A stretch of 13,479 bases of DNA from positions 1 through 13,479 of the forward strand of contig DAOWFY010000159.1 in the NCBI GenBank assembly GCA_030637775.1, read 5' to 3'. This document shows, in pieces, positions 1 to 8,644 of this stretch. The DNA comes from DAOVGU01 sp030637775 [NCBI: bacterium] (GTDB lineage: Bacteria > Ratteibacteria > UBA8468). The notes below the pieces were generated by a model that did not search any database, was not told where the DNA came from, and was given only the letters and a program-made list of their open reading frames with translations. The position numbers and the translations under genes were made by a program. How positions within the stretch are numbered: position 1 is the first letter of the stretch; each line of letters opens with the position of its first letter.

Positions 1-588
1 ACTCTAAAAGAGGAATGGGTTACGGAAATAGAGAAGGAAGTAACAGAACTGCCGGAGGCAAGAAAGAAAAGATTTGTCCAGAGCCACCATCTTCCAGATT
101 ATGATGCTACCGTTTTAACCTCGGAGAAGGACTTAGCCAATTATTTTGAAGAGGCTGTTAAGCACTTCAAAAAACCTAAATTGGTCAGCAACTGGATTTT
201 GACTGAGCTCTTAGGACTACTCCACTCTAAAAATTTAAAGATTCGTCAATCTCCTGTCTCCCCGGTCTATTTAACCGAACTCTTGCAACTGATCGAGGAT
301 GGTAAAATCAGCGGAAAGATGGGAAAGGATATTTTAGTTAAGGTTTTTCAGACCGGCAAGAGTCCGATGAGCATCGTCAAAGAGGAAAAACTGACACAAA
401 TATCTGAACCGGACGAATTGCTAAAAGTTATTCGGGAGGTAATCAAGGAGAATCCCGAAACCATTTCTGACTATAAAAAAGGGAAAAAGAAAGCGCTTGG
501 CTTCCTGGTAGGAGCCGTAATGAGAAAAACAAAGGGCAAAGCAAATCCGATGAGTGTAAATAAACTCTTGGAGAAGGAGCTATTATGA
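1..588 (+). CDS. gatB: Asp-tRNA(Asn)/Glu-tRNA(Gln) amidotransferase subunit B, C-terminal part (partial)
   Basis: The frame is open from base 1 and ends in TGA at 586-588, so this is the last ~195 residues of a protein normally about 470-490 aa long; the start lies left of the window. The motif LPDYDA (91-108) after a KKRF..SHHLP stretch matches the end of the GatB catalytic domain. The rest is the helical tail and YqeY-like domain, with the typical KANPMSVNKLLEKELL ending (539-585). In the family, GatB binds the mischarged tRNA, phosphorylates the misacylated Glu or Asp, and amidates it with ammonia delivered from GatA through a channel. No gatA or gatC is visible here. The stop overlaps the purL start by four bases (ATGA), so the two genes are probably translated from one message. 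An internal TTG at 181 is not a real start, because the homology continues upstream of it. Confidence 0.93.
   Translation, partial: TLKEEWVTEIEKEVTELPEARKKRFVQSHHLPDYDATVLTSEKDLANYFEEAVKHFKKPKLVSNWILTELLGLLHSKNLKIRQSPVSPVYLTELLQLIEDGKISGKMGKDILVKVFQTGKSPMSIVKEEKLTQISEPDELLKVIREVIKENPETISDYKKGKKKALGFLVGAVMRKTKGKANPMSVNKLLEKELL
574..579 (+). promoter_or_regulatory. Shine-Dalgarno site for purL
   Basis: AAGGAG lies five bases before the ATG at 585, inside the last codons of gatB. It supports this ATG as the purL start and shows that purL can recruit ribosomes itself as well as by coupling to gatB. Confidence 0.7.
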
Positions 589-2900
589 AAAACAATTTTA
601 ATAAAAGGTTTAATTTTTTAGGAATGTCCGATCTTGAAATTGAAAAAATAAAGAAAAAATATGGTTGGGGTCTTACCGCCAATGAATTAAGGAAGGCTCA
701 GAAAGAAAAAAAAGGTCAAATCAATATAACCGAAACCTATATCTTGGACAGCCTCTGGAGCGATCACTGCTCTTACAAACACTCAAAGAATAAGCTAAGG
801 CAATTAGTTAAAAAGAATAGATATGTTTTTGAGAGCGAAAAGAGCGATGCCGGAGCGGTCCGTCTTCCCCGGAGCAATTATGGCATTGTTTTTAAGATAG
901 AGTCCCATAATCATCCGACACTGATAAATCCCGAAGATGGTGCGGCTACCGGAGTGGGAGGAATAATAAGAGATATCTTTGCCATGGGCGCAAGGAACTT
1001 AGGTGTTGGGGCTTCCCTGCGTTATGGACCCAAGGGAAGTCCGGATGAAATTTTAACCGGGGCGATGAAAGGCGCCGCTGAATATAATCAAGCAATGAAG
1101 TTGCCTTTAATCGATTCCGATATCTATTATGACGAAAGTTTTGCTCATAACTGCTTGATGAATGTTACCGCCCTTGGCGTAGTGAGAAAGGATGGGATTA
1201 TTCCCAACATTGTATCCAGGGATGCCGTTGGCTATAATCTCATTTATTTTGGAAAGCCCACCGCGGGAGCAGGATTTGGTGGAGCCTCATTTGCTTCACA
1301 GGCATTCGAAGAAGGAGTAAAAAAAGAGATTGAATTTGGCTCAAATCCAAATTTAGAAAGGGCTACATTTATTGTCTTTGAAAAAGTAAAAAATAGGTTA
1401 AAGAAAAAGAATTTATTTAGATATATTTCGCTGAAGGATATGGGGGCTGCTGGCCTAACCTGCTCGACGGTAGAGCAGGTGGCTCCAAGGAATTTAGGGG
1501 TTGAAATTTACTTAGATAAAGTTCCGGTGCCAAAAGGAAGAAAGATAAGTCCTGCGGAATTAGCGGTGGGCGAAGACCAGGAAAGGAATATGATCATTGC
1601 CCCCAAAGGAGAAGCTACCGATATCATCTTAGATGTTTTTAATCATGATCAAGAATTCAAAAGGTTCGGGGGAAAGGTGGCGGTAATTGGAAAGGTAATT
1701 GGAAAGGATAAATTTGTATTGCGCGATAAAGAGAATATTTACTGTGATCTGCCGGCAAGTCTAATAACGAATGCTCCTATCTACAAGCCGAAGAGCAAGT
1801 CTCCAAAACATAAAATTGTTAAAAAGTTTCATGTGAAAAAATCAAGGAACATAGAAAGGATAATGCTTGGTTTATTGAATTCTAAAAATGTCTGCTCTAA
1901 AAAAGATCTCTTTCATATGTTTGAAGTTGGAAAAGGATCGACTTATATGGTAAAGAAAATAAGTCAAACGGATGTCTGCGTGATCGTTCCCTTAATAAAG
2001 GAAAAAGGGGCAAGTCGGAAAGAGAAAAATATTGGCGTAGGATTGGTTTTTGGAGGAAAATCGATTCAGGGAAGGAATGGAACGCCAAAGCAACAGGCAT
2101 ATTTAGCAACGGTATTGGCGAGATTAAAATTGGCAGCCTCAGGATTAAAACCTATCGCTGTAGCCGATGGTTGTAACTATGGGGATCCAGAAAATCCCGA
2201 GCATTATTACTGTTTTTCCCAGGGAATTGATGGGCTCAATAAGGCTTGCCAAATTCCAATTTATAACGAACCAGGAGAGCCTTTGGCGGTGGTTTCGGGA
2301 AATGTCTCAATGAAGAACACCTATATCAGCAAGGGAAAGGAAAAATCGATTGACCCATCATTAATTCCTGCTGTACTTGGATATATAGAAGATTACCACC
2401 GGGTAATAACAATTGGATTAAAGGAGCCAGGCAACAATCTCTATTTAGCTGGTAAAAGAAAGCACGAATTTAAGGGTTCAGAATATGCGAAGATAAACAA
2501 TCAGCCGGGGAAAAATCTTCCAATGATTAAGGAAAAAATGGTAGAAAAATTAGAGCATTCCATAATAGATGCAATTAATGAGGGTCTGGTAAAGTCCTCA
2601 AAGATCATCGAAAATGGAGGCCTCCTCGTTGCTCTTGCAAAGATGATGCTTGCCAGCAAAAATATTGGTGTTGAATTAAAAATAGAAAATTTTACCAATG
2701 GCCTTAGAGAGGATTATGCTTTGTTTAGCGAGTCCATCGGCTACATTATTGAAGTCGAGAAGAATAAGGAAAAAAGACTAAAAAGATTATATAAAAAATA
2801 TGGTTTAAAACTGATACCAATAGGCAGAACGACAAATATGCGCACGATCGCTGGTTATATTAAGGACAGGAAATTGTTTGAAATCTCTATTTCGGGATGA
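585..2900 (+). CDS. purL: Phosphoribosylformylglycinamidine synthase subunit PurL (divergent)
   Basis: This 771-aa protein matches the free-standing PurL class (about 600-770 aa), the synthetase subunit that converts FGAR to FGAM with ATP and ammonia in purine synthesis. Ammonia normally comes from the separate PurQ glutaminase with PurS as bridge; neither is in the window. Visible landmarks are LWSDHCSYK (~57-65), ESHNHP with the family's active-site His (~106-111), GAATGVGGIIRDIFAMGAR (~119-137), FGGASFAS (~231-238), KDMGAAGLT (~284-292), DQER (~331-334), ADGCNYGDPENPE and GNVSMKNT in the second half, and ENGGLLVALA near the C terminus. This two-fold PurM-like arrangement is clear. Several usually invariant stretches differ: the RDG before GG.A.FAS is missing, SESQER is VGEDQER, and SDGG is ENGG. 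It may be a divergent true PurL or a paralogue. Start is the ATG in the ATGA overlap with gatB; the stop overlaps carA in the same way. Confidence 0.88.
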   Translation: MKNNFNKRFNFLGMSDLEIEKIKKKYGWGLTANELRKAQKEKKGQINITETYILDSLWSDHCSYKHSKNKLRQLVKKNRYVFESEKSDAGAVRLPRSNYGIVFKIESHNHPTLINPEDGAATGVGGIIRDIFAMGARNLGVGASLRYGPKGSPDEILTGAMKGAAEYNQAMKLPLIDSDIYYDESFAHNCLMNVTALGVVRKDGIIPNIVSRDAVGYNLIYFGKPTAGAGFGGASFASQAFEEGVKKEIEFGSNPNLERATFIVFEKVKNRLKKKNLFRYISLKDMGAAGLTCSTVEQVAPRNLGVEIYLDKVPVPKGRKISPAELAVGEDQERNMIIAPKGEATDIILDVFNHDQEFKRFGGKVAVIGKVIGKDKFVLRDKENIYCDLPASLITNAPIYKPKSKSPKHKIVKKFHVKKSRNIERIMLGLLNSKNVCSKKDLFHMFEVGKGSTYMVKKISQTDVCVIVPLIKEKGASRKEKNIGVGLVFGGKSIQGRNGTPKQQAYLATVLARLKLAASGLKPIAVADGCNYGDPENPEHYYCFSQGIDGLNKACQIPIYNEPGEPLAVVSGNVSMKNTYISKGKEKSIDPSLIPAVLGYIEDYHRVITIGLKEPGNNLYLAGKRKHEFKGSEYAKINNQPGKNLPMIKEKMVEKLEHSIIDAINEGLVKSSKIIENGGLLVALAKMMLASKNIGVELKIENFTNGLREDYALFSESIGYIIEVEKNKEKRLKRLYKKYGLKLIPIGRTTNMRTIAGYIKDRKLFEISISG

Positions 2901-3967
2901 GTAAAAGCGGGATATTAGTTTTAGAGAATGGATACTTCTGGGAAGGAGAATCATGTGGTGCTTCGGCTGAAGGGATAGGGCAAGTGGTCTTCAATACCGC
3001 CATCGTTGGTTATCAGGAAATTCTCACCGATCCCGCCTATGCCGGAAAAATTGTCGTTATGACCTATCCCCATATTGGAAATTATGGGGTCAGCGAGGAA
3101 GGTCTCTCTTCGGAAAAGGTCTGGGCAAAGGGTCTTATCGTTAAGGAGATCAGCCGCACTTATAGTAACTGGCAAGGAAAGGGAAGCTTAAAAAAGTTTG
3201 CGACAGAGAATAAAATCCCTGTTCTTGCGGGAGTGGACACTCAACAGATTACAAAACACATTCGTACCAATGGCACAAAAAGGGGGATTATCACTACCAA
3301 GAATACCGATAAAGAAACTCTTATTGAGAAAATAAAATCTTCTCCAGATTTATTGAATAAGAATTTAGCCAAGGAGGTAAGTTGCCCGAGAATCTACCAA
3401 TGGAAAGATGGAAAAAGAAACTTACCATATAAGATAGTAGCCATCGACTTAGGCATAAGAAAAGAATCTCTGCAACAATTGAGTTCTTGCGGATGTAAAA
3501 TAACTGTTGTTCCTGCGGATACAAAAGCAGAGGTAATTCTTTCCTTGAAACCGGATGGAATTTTTCTTTCCAGTGGACCGGGGGACCCGGCGGTATTAGA
3601 GAAAATAGTCAAAGAGATTAAAAGGTTAATCGGCAAAAAACCTCTTTTGGGAATTGGCCTCGGTTATCAAATCTTAGGTTTGGCGGTTGGAGCAAAAACC
3701 TTTCGGATGAAATTCGGTCATCATGGTCTCAATCAATCTGTAAGAAATCTTCTTACAAATAGATGTTCAATCACTGCCCAGCATCACCTCTTTGCCCTTG
3801 ACCCTGCCTCTTTAAATAAGGAAACGGAGGTTACCCATATCAATCTTAATGATCAAACCTTGGAAGGAATCAGGTATAAAAAATTTCCCATTCTTGGTAT
3901 CCAATACCATCCAGAAAGTAATGACCCAATATTTAACGAATTCAAACAATTGATGCAAAATGCCTAA
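2897..3967 (+). CDS. carA: Carbamoyl phosphate synthase small subunit, predicted glutaminase-dead
   Basis: This 356-aa protein is close to the family length (~380 aa in E. coli). The N-terminal CarA domain is obvious ([19 protein letters not shown] at ~30-48, [22 protein letters not shown]), followed by a class I glutamine amidotransferase domain (GPGDP at 227-231, the GIGLGYQ region at 252-258, [17 protein letters not shown] at 337-340). In the family this subunit hydrolyses glutamine and feeds ammonia to CarB. The nucleophilic Cys (E. coli C269) is Gly254 here (codon GGC, 3656-3658). Other glutamine-site positions are also changed relative to E. coli: S47 to Ala47, H272 to Tyr257, N311 to His296, G313 to Leu298. 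The His338 and Glu340 partners remain. The fold and CarB-docking features look intact, so I infer a structural or regulatory subunit without glutaminase activity, analogous to mammalian CPS1 where this Cys is Ser. ATG overlaps the purL stop (ATGA); the 3' end overlaps carB by 8 bases. Confidence 0.93.
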   Translation: MSKSGILVLENGYFWEGESCGASAEGIGQVVFNTAIVGYQEILTDPAYAGKIVVMTYPHIGNYGVSEEGLSSEKVWAKGLIVKEISRTYSNWQGKGSLKKFATENKIPVLAGVDTQQITKHIRTNGTKRGIITTKNTDKETLIEKIKSSPDLLNKNLAKEVSCPRIYQWKDGKRNLPYKIVAIDLGIRKESLQQLSSCGCKITVVPADTKAEVILSLKPDGIFLSSGPGDPAVLEKIVKEIKRLIGKKPLLGIGLGYQILGLAVGAKTFRMKFGHHGLNQSVRNLLTNRCSITAQHHLFALDPASLNKETEVTHINLNDQTLEGIRYKKFPILGIQYHPESNDPIFNEFKQLMQNA

Positions 3968-6900
3968 AAGGAAAGACCTGAAGAAGATTCTTTTTATCGG
4001 CTCTGGTCCGATTATCATTGGTCAAGCCTGTGAATTTGACTATTCCGGTTCCCAAGCCTGTAAGGCCTTAAAGGAAGAAGGCTATCAAGTTGTTTTAGTT
4101 AATTCCAATCCCGCCACAATTATGACCGACCCCGAGATGGCTGATCGCACCTATATTGAGCCCTTGACGATAGAGGTATTAGAAAAAATTATCAAAAAAG
4201 AAAGACCGGATGCGCTTTTGCCCACTTTAGGGGGTCAAACCGGACTTAATCTTGCCACATTTCTATCCCGGGAAGGAATTCTCAAGAAATACGGGGTAGA
4301 GGTAATTGGGGCTAACGCTGAGGCGATTGAGCGTGCTGAGACAAGAGACCTCTTCAAAAGAACAATGCAAAAAATAGAAATTTCCGTTCCCGAAAGCGGT
4401 CTTGCCTATTGTCTGGAGGATGGAATAAAGATTGCGCAAAGAATAGGCCTTCCCCTTATTCTTCGACCAGCCTTTACCTTAGGGGGAACTGGTAGCTCTA
4501 CCGCTTACAATATGGAGGAGCTAAAGGAATTTGTTGTCAAGGGAATTGAGGCCAGTCCCATTGGAGAGGTTTTGGTAGAACAGTCAGTGTTGGGTTGGAA
4601 AGAGATTGAATTTGAGATGATGAGGGACTGCGTTGATAATATCATTATTGTTACCTCAATGGAGAATGTTGACCCCATGGGAGTCCACACCGGAGACAGT
4701 ACTGTTGTTGCTCCGGCTCAGACCTTAACAACCAGGGAGTACCAAAATTTAGTGGACCTTTGTCGGAAAGTAATCAGGGCAATCGACATTACTGGAGGGG
4801 GTGCCAATATCCAGTTTGCCGTCAATCCAGAAAATGGAGAAGTGGTAATCATTGAGGTCAATCCCCGACTCTCCCGAAGTAGCGCTTTAGCCTCCAAGGC
4901 TACCGGTTTTCCTATCGCCCGTATTGCCACAAAATTAGCCGTGGGGTTAACCCTGGACGAGGTTAAGAATGAGATTACCGGGAAGACCTCAGCCTTCTTT
5001 GAACCCACCATTGATTACTGTGTTTTTAAAATCGCTAGATTCACCTTTGAAAAGTTTCCTCAGGCAGATCCCACCATCAATACTTCAATGAAATCTGTAG
5101 GAGAGGCGATGTCTATTGGCAGAACCTTTAAGGAAGCAATGCAAAAAGGAATCAGGTCCCTGGAAATAGGCAGATATGGTTTTGGGGCTGACGATAAAGA
5201 TACTAATCCACCCTTAGAAGAAATCCGGAAAAAATTACGTATTCCCAATAGCGAAAGGCTTTTCTATATTCGTTATGCTCTTCAGAAAGGGATGAAGATT
5301 GAAGAAATCTACTCCCTTTCCAGGATTGATCCCTGGTTCCTGGACCAGATGAAAGAGATTGTGGAGGTAGAAGAGAAAATAAAGCAGTTAAAAGAAATTC
5401 CTTCTGATTTACTGCTGAAGGCAAAGCAATGCGGATTCTCTGATTATCAGATTGCCCATCTTATTAATTCTGAAGAAACTGCCATTCGTAATCTCCGCAA
5501 GAAAATGGGAATTGACCCAGTCTTTAAATTGGTCGATACCTGTGCTGGCGAATTTGAGGTGGAGAAACCTTATTTTTATTCCACTTACGAGAGGGGGGAT
5601 GAGAGCAGAATCACAAGAAAGAAAAAGGTCATTATCTTAGGAGGGGGTCCCAATAGAATTGGTCAGGGAATTGAGTTTGACTACTGCTGTGTTCACGCCT
5701 CATTTGCCGCTAAAGGAGAGGGTTATGAAACGATTATGGTCAATTGCAATCCCGAGACGGTCAGTACCGACTACGATACCTCAGACAAACTCTACTTTGA
5801 GCCCTTAACCCTTGAGGATGTCCTCAACATCACGGAGAAGGAAAGACCGGAGGGAGTCATCATTCAGTTTGGCGGTCAAACCCCTTTAAATTTAGCCATT
5901 CCTTTAGAGAAGAGCGGGGTAAGAATCCTGGGAACAAGTCCGGATAGTATTGACCGGGCCGAGGACCGAAAAAGATTCAATAGCATCGTTAAGAAACTAA
6001 ACCTTACTCAGTCAGAAAGTGGGACCGCCACCACACTTTCCGAAGCGAAAGAGATTGCCGCTGAAATTGGCTATCCGGTTTTGCTTCGCCCATCCTATGT
6101 GCTGGGTGGAAGAGCAATGGAGATTGTCTATGATGAAACCTCTCTGGAGAGCTTTATGAAAGAGGCAATTGGCGCTTCTCTAATCTTTAGCAAACATCCA
6201 GTATTGATTGATAAGTTCTTAGAGGATGCAATTGAGATTGATGTCGATGCAATAGCGGATGGAGAAAGGTGTGTGGTCGCGGGCATTATGGAGCATATTG
6301 AGGAGGCGGGGATACATTCGGGAGATAGCGCGATGGTCCTTCCTCCTTATACCTTGAACGAAGAATTGGTTAAACTTATCAAGGAGAATACTTACAAAAT
6401 AGCAAAAGAATTAAATGTCAAAGGATTGCTTAATATTCAGTATGCGGTGAAAAATGATACCGTTTATGTTTTAGAGGTTAATCCCCGGGCTTCCCGCACC
6501 ATCCCTCTGGTCAGCAAAGTAACCGGAATCCCCTGGGCCAAGGTAGCCACAAAGATAATCTTAGGGAAAAAATTAAAGGAGTTAGGCATCACCAAAGAAA
6601 TAGAGATTAAACATATCGCAGTGAAGGAATCGGTCTTTCCCTTTGTTCGTTTCCCCGGCGTGGACACTGTTTTAGGACCGGAGATGAAGTCAACCGGTGA
6701 GGTAATGGGAATTGATTCCACCTTTGGTTTAGCCTTTGCTAAATCTCAGATTGCTGCGGGCACCAATCTTCCCACAAGAGGAAATGTCTTCCTCTCCGTT
6801 AAAAATAAGGATAAGAGAGCAATTATCTTCATTGCTAAAAAATTGGTAGATCTGGGATTTTCTCTTATCGCTACTAAAGGAACGGCCACCGCCTTGAAAA

Positions 6901-7187
6901 GGAATGATATCAAGGTCAAGGAAATTTTTAAGGTCTATGAAGGAAGACCGAATATCGTTGATTTAATCAAGAGCCGCGAGGTTGCTTTAATCATTAACAC
7001 CCCTTCCGGAAAAAGACCAAAAAAGGATGTTGTCAGTATCCGGGCGGTAGCTCTCGCTCACAACATTCCTTTGATTACTACCATCTCCGGAGCTTCCGCA
7101 GCCGTTAATGGTATTGAGTCATTAAAGAAGAAGAAAATAGCCGTCAAAAGCCTGCAAGAGTACCACAAAGAGATAGTTAAAGGATAA
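3960..7187 (+). CDS. carB: Carbamoyl phosphate synthase large subunit
   Basis: The 1075-aa length is full size (E. coli 1073). It makes carbamoyl phosphate from bicarbonate, ammonia and two ATP for pyrimidine and arginine synthesis. The first half opens with [20 protein letters not shown] (~8-27), with [11 protein letters not shown] and [12 protein letters not shown] (~88-99), and an ATP-grasp core containing [11 protein letters not shown] and [12 protein letters not shown]. After a helical oligomerisation segment, the second half repeats the design from about residue 556 ([57 protein letters not shown]). The last ~140 residues (from ~936) form the MGS-like allosteric domain, with [10 protein letters not shown] and NTPSGKR, the region that binds UMP, IMP or ornithine in characterised enzymes. 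I see no truncation or missing key motif, in contrast to its partner CarA. ATG at 3960 overlaps the carA end by 8 bases, so coupled translation is likely. Confidence 0.97.
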   Translation: MPKRKDLKKILFIGSGPIIIGQACEFDYSGSQACKALKEEGYQVVLVNSNPATIMTDPEMADRTYIEPLTIEVLEKIIKKERPDALLPTLGGQTGLNLATFLSREGILKKYGVEVIGANAEAIERAETRDLFKRTMQKIEISVPESGLAYCLEDGIKIAQRIGLPLILRPAFTLGGTGSSTAYNMEELKEFVVKGIEASPIGEVLVEQSVLGWKEIEFEMMRDCVDNIIIVTSMENVDPMGVHTGDSTVVAPAQTLTTREYQNLVDLCRKVIRAIDITGGGANIQFAVNPENGEVVIIEVNPRLSRSSALASKATGFPIARIATKLAVGLTLDEVKNEITGKTSAFFEPTIDYCVFKIARFTFEKFPQADPTINTSMKSVGEAMSIGRTFKEAMQKGIRSLEIGRYGFGADDKDTNPPLEEIRKKLRIPNSERLFYIRYALQKGMKIEEIYSLSRIDPWFLDQMKEIVEVEEKIKQLKEIPSDLLLKAKQCGFSDYQIAHLINSEETAIRNLRKKMGIDPVFKLVDTCAGEFEVEKPYFYSTYERGDESRITRKKKVIILGGGPNRIGQGIEFDYCCVHASFAAKGEGYETIMVNCNPETVSTDYDTSDKLYFEPLTLEDVLNITEKERPEGVIIQFGGQTPLNLAIPLEKSGVRILGTSPDSIDRAEDRKRFNSIVKKLNLTQSESGTATTLSEAKEIAAEIGYPVLLRPSYVLGGRAMEIVYDETSLESFMKEAIGASLIFSKHPVLIDKFLEDAIEIDVDAIADGERCVVAGIMEHIEEAGIHSGDSAMVLPPYTLNEELVKLIKENTYKIAKELNVKGLLNIQYAVKNDTVYVLEVNPRASRTIPLVSKVTGIPWAKVATKIILGKKLKELGITKEIEIKHIAVKESVFPFVRFPGVDTVLGPEMKSTGEVMGIDSTFGLAFAKSQIAAGTNLPTRGNVFLSVKNKDKRAIIFIAKKLVDLGFSLIATKGTATALKRNDIKVKEIFKVYEGRPNIVDLIKSREVALIINTPSGKRPKKDVVSIRAVALAHNIPLITTISGASAAVNGIESLKKKKIAVKSLQEYHKEIVKG

Positions 7188-7193
7188 AATATT

Positions 7194-8453
7194 ATGGTGA
7201 AATTAAAACTAATCGTTCCGGTAGCCGTGAAACAGAAGCGCTGGATAAGATATTTTGCCCTGCCGCCCTTGAATCTCCTCTATCTAGCCGCCCTGACCCC
7301 GAGAGACATCGAGGTAACCCTTACTGATGAGCATGTAGACAAAATCGATTTTGAAGAAGAGGTTGACCTCGTGGGAATTACCTCCCTTACCGCCACCGCC
7401 CCCAGGGCCTATGAAATTGCCGATGAGTTCAGAAAACGTGGCATAAAAGTAGTTCTGGGCGGTATTCACCCTTCAGTGCTTCCTCAAGAGGCCGTCCAGC
7501 ATGCGGATGCTGTAGTCATTGGGGAAGCAGAGAATCTCTGGCCTCAAGTGATAGAAGATTTTACAAAGGAGAGATTAAAGAAATTCTATCAATCCTCTCA
7601 AAAGCCGAGTTTAGAAAATTTACCTCTCCCCAGAAGGGACTTACTCCAGGGAAAAAGATACCTGACCAAAAACTTCATCCAGACAACCAGAGGCTGTCCC
7701 TTTAACTGCGATTTTTGTTCAGTAACTATGTTCTTCGGTAAAAGACATCGTTTTCGTCCAATAGCGGATGTCATCAAGGAAATCGAAAGCCTGAATGGGA
7801 ATTTTACCGTCTTTGCTGACGACAATGTTGCCGCTCATACTAAGTACGCTAAAGAGCTATTTAAGGCTTTGGTTCCCTGTAAGAAAAGATGGTTCAGCCA
7901 GGCGGATTTAACCATTGCCCAGGATGAAGAACTTCTCCGATTAGCTGCCAAGAGCGGCTGTGAAGGGCTCTACATTGGGCTTGAATCCTTAACCGACGTC
8001 GGCTTAAAGAAGTTCAAAAAACAGATCAATTTTAAGGAAGCAGTTAATAGACTCAAAAGTTACGGCATTAGGGTGGAAGGTTCCTTTATTTTTGGTTTTG
8101 ACTCCGATGATAAGAAAGTATTTGAAAAGACCCTTAAGTTCGCTCAAGAATTAAGGCTTGATATGGTTACTTTTCACCTGTTAACCCCGCTACCTGGAAC
8201 TAAACTCTATGAAAAGTTGGAAGAAGAGAATAGGATCGTGGAACGGGATTGGTCAAAGTACGATTTATCAACAGTTGTCTTTGAACCCAAGCAGATGACC
8301 AGAGAAGAGTTGCAAGAGGGGGTTCGCTGGGCGATGCAGGAGTTTTACTCCCTCTTCTCCATCACTAAAAGGTTATTTCCTCCTCCTTTCAAAGCTTTGC
8401 CTCATGTGGCAGCCTACAATCTAGGCCGTAAAGCTGCTTTGCTTAAGAGATGA
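7194..8453 (+). CDS. B12-binding-domain radical SAM protein (DUF4070-like tail)
   Basis: The 419-aa protein has a B12-binding Rossmann domain at ~1-125 (DLVGITSLTATAPRAYEIADEFRKRG, VVLGGIHPSVLPQEA, ADAVVIGEAE) without the cobalamin-ligating DxHxxG, as is usual for this class. A radical SAM domain follows, with the cluster motif C168-x3-C172-x2-C175 in TTRGCPFNCDFC. Further elements are FADDNVAA (~207-214), EGLYIGLESL (~257-266), GSFIFGFDSD (~296-305) and HLLTPLPGTKLYE (~328-340). The C-terminal ~75 residues resemble the DUF4070 extension. The class includes methyltransferases, cyclases and hopanoid- or bacteriochlorophyll-modifying enzymes, but the substrate cannot be read from the sequence. 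It sits 6 bases after carB with AAAGGA (7179-7184) as ribosome site, so it may share the operon without sharing the pathway. Its stop overlaps the next ORF's ATG (ATGA). Confidence 0.9.
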   Translation: MVKLKLIVPVAVKQKRWIRYFALPPLNLLYLAALTPRDIEVTLTDEHVDKIDFEEEVDLVGITSLTATAPRAYEIADEFRKRGIKVVLGGIHPSVLPQEAVQHADAVVIGEAENLWPQVIEDFTKERLKKFYQSSQKPSLENLPLPRRDLLQGKRYLTKNFIQTTRGCPFNCDFCSVTMFFGKRHRFRPIADVIKEIESLNGNFTVFADDNVAAHTKYAKELFKALVPCKKRWFSQADLTIAQDEELLRLAAKSGCEGLYIGLESLTDVGLKKFKKQINFKEAVNRLKSYGIRVEGSFIFGFDSDDKKVFEKTLKFAQELRLDMVTFHLLTPLPGTKLYEKLEEENRIVERDWSKYDLSTVVFEPKQMTREELQEGVRWAMQEFYSLFSITKRLFPPPFKALPHVAAYNLGRKAALLKR

Positions 8454-8644
8454 AAAATAGAATTCCTGAATTCATTGCTCCCTGCCTCTGGTCCTATAAT
8501 ATTAACCGGATGGATTTGGAGGAGGATGCAGCGGCTGAGTTTCCCCTTCCTTTTACTCACCTTCACCGGAGGGTATTTATAGTCCCTTGCTTTTCTTTTC
8601 AAAAAAATATTTTTCTTCTGTCGATTATCAATCCTTTTCATTAA
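8450..8644 (+). pseudogene. Probable 5' remnant of a DUF6922-like small protein gene
   Basis: The 64-codon frame starts in an ATGA overlap with the radical SAM gene, which suggests that a coupled gene once stood here. Its first ~26 residues (IPEFIAPCLWSYNINRMDL at 5-23, then EED) resemble the opening of small proteins I recall as DUF6922, with a P-x-[FL]-W...[IF]-x-[KR]-[ML]-D-L-E pattern normally followed by an II..VL.YG stretch. Here the resemblance stops at about 8527. The remaining ~38 codons look like non-coding sequence in frame, and I could not find the continuation in other frames. In other genomes such proteins often precede an AbiEii-type nucleotidyltransferase; none is here. The ORF end overlaps the convergent helicase gene end by 17 bases. 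The best reading is a gene cut off when the helicase segment arrived or by a deletion. It could also be a short intact protein or chance. Confidence 0.35.
8454..8627. other. Convergent junction between the + operon and the accessory segment
   Basis: These 174 bases separate the radical SAM stop from the helicase stop and contain only the remnant ORF. I see no strong GC-rich hairpin with a T run on either strand, so no convincing intrinsic terminator for either transcript. A 12-base AT palindrome at 8603-8614 is the only symmetric element. Confidence 0.5.

Noticed and set aside
181-588. Independent 135-aa gene starting at TTG 181
   Set aside because: GatB homology continues upstream without a stop to base 1; it is the C-terminal part of gatB.
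4718-5011. 97-aa minus-strand ORF within carB
   Set aside because: It is an opposite-strand shadow of strongly conserved carB codons.
8603-8614. AT palindrome as a bidirectional terminator between converging genes
   Set aside because: The stem is only A-T pairs with no loop room and no GC core, so a stable terminator hairpin is unlikely.
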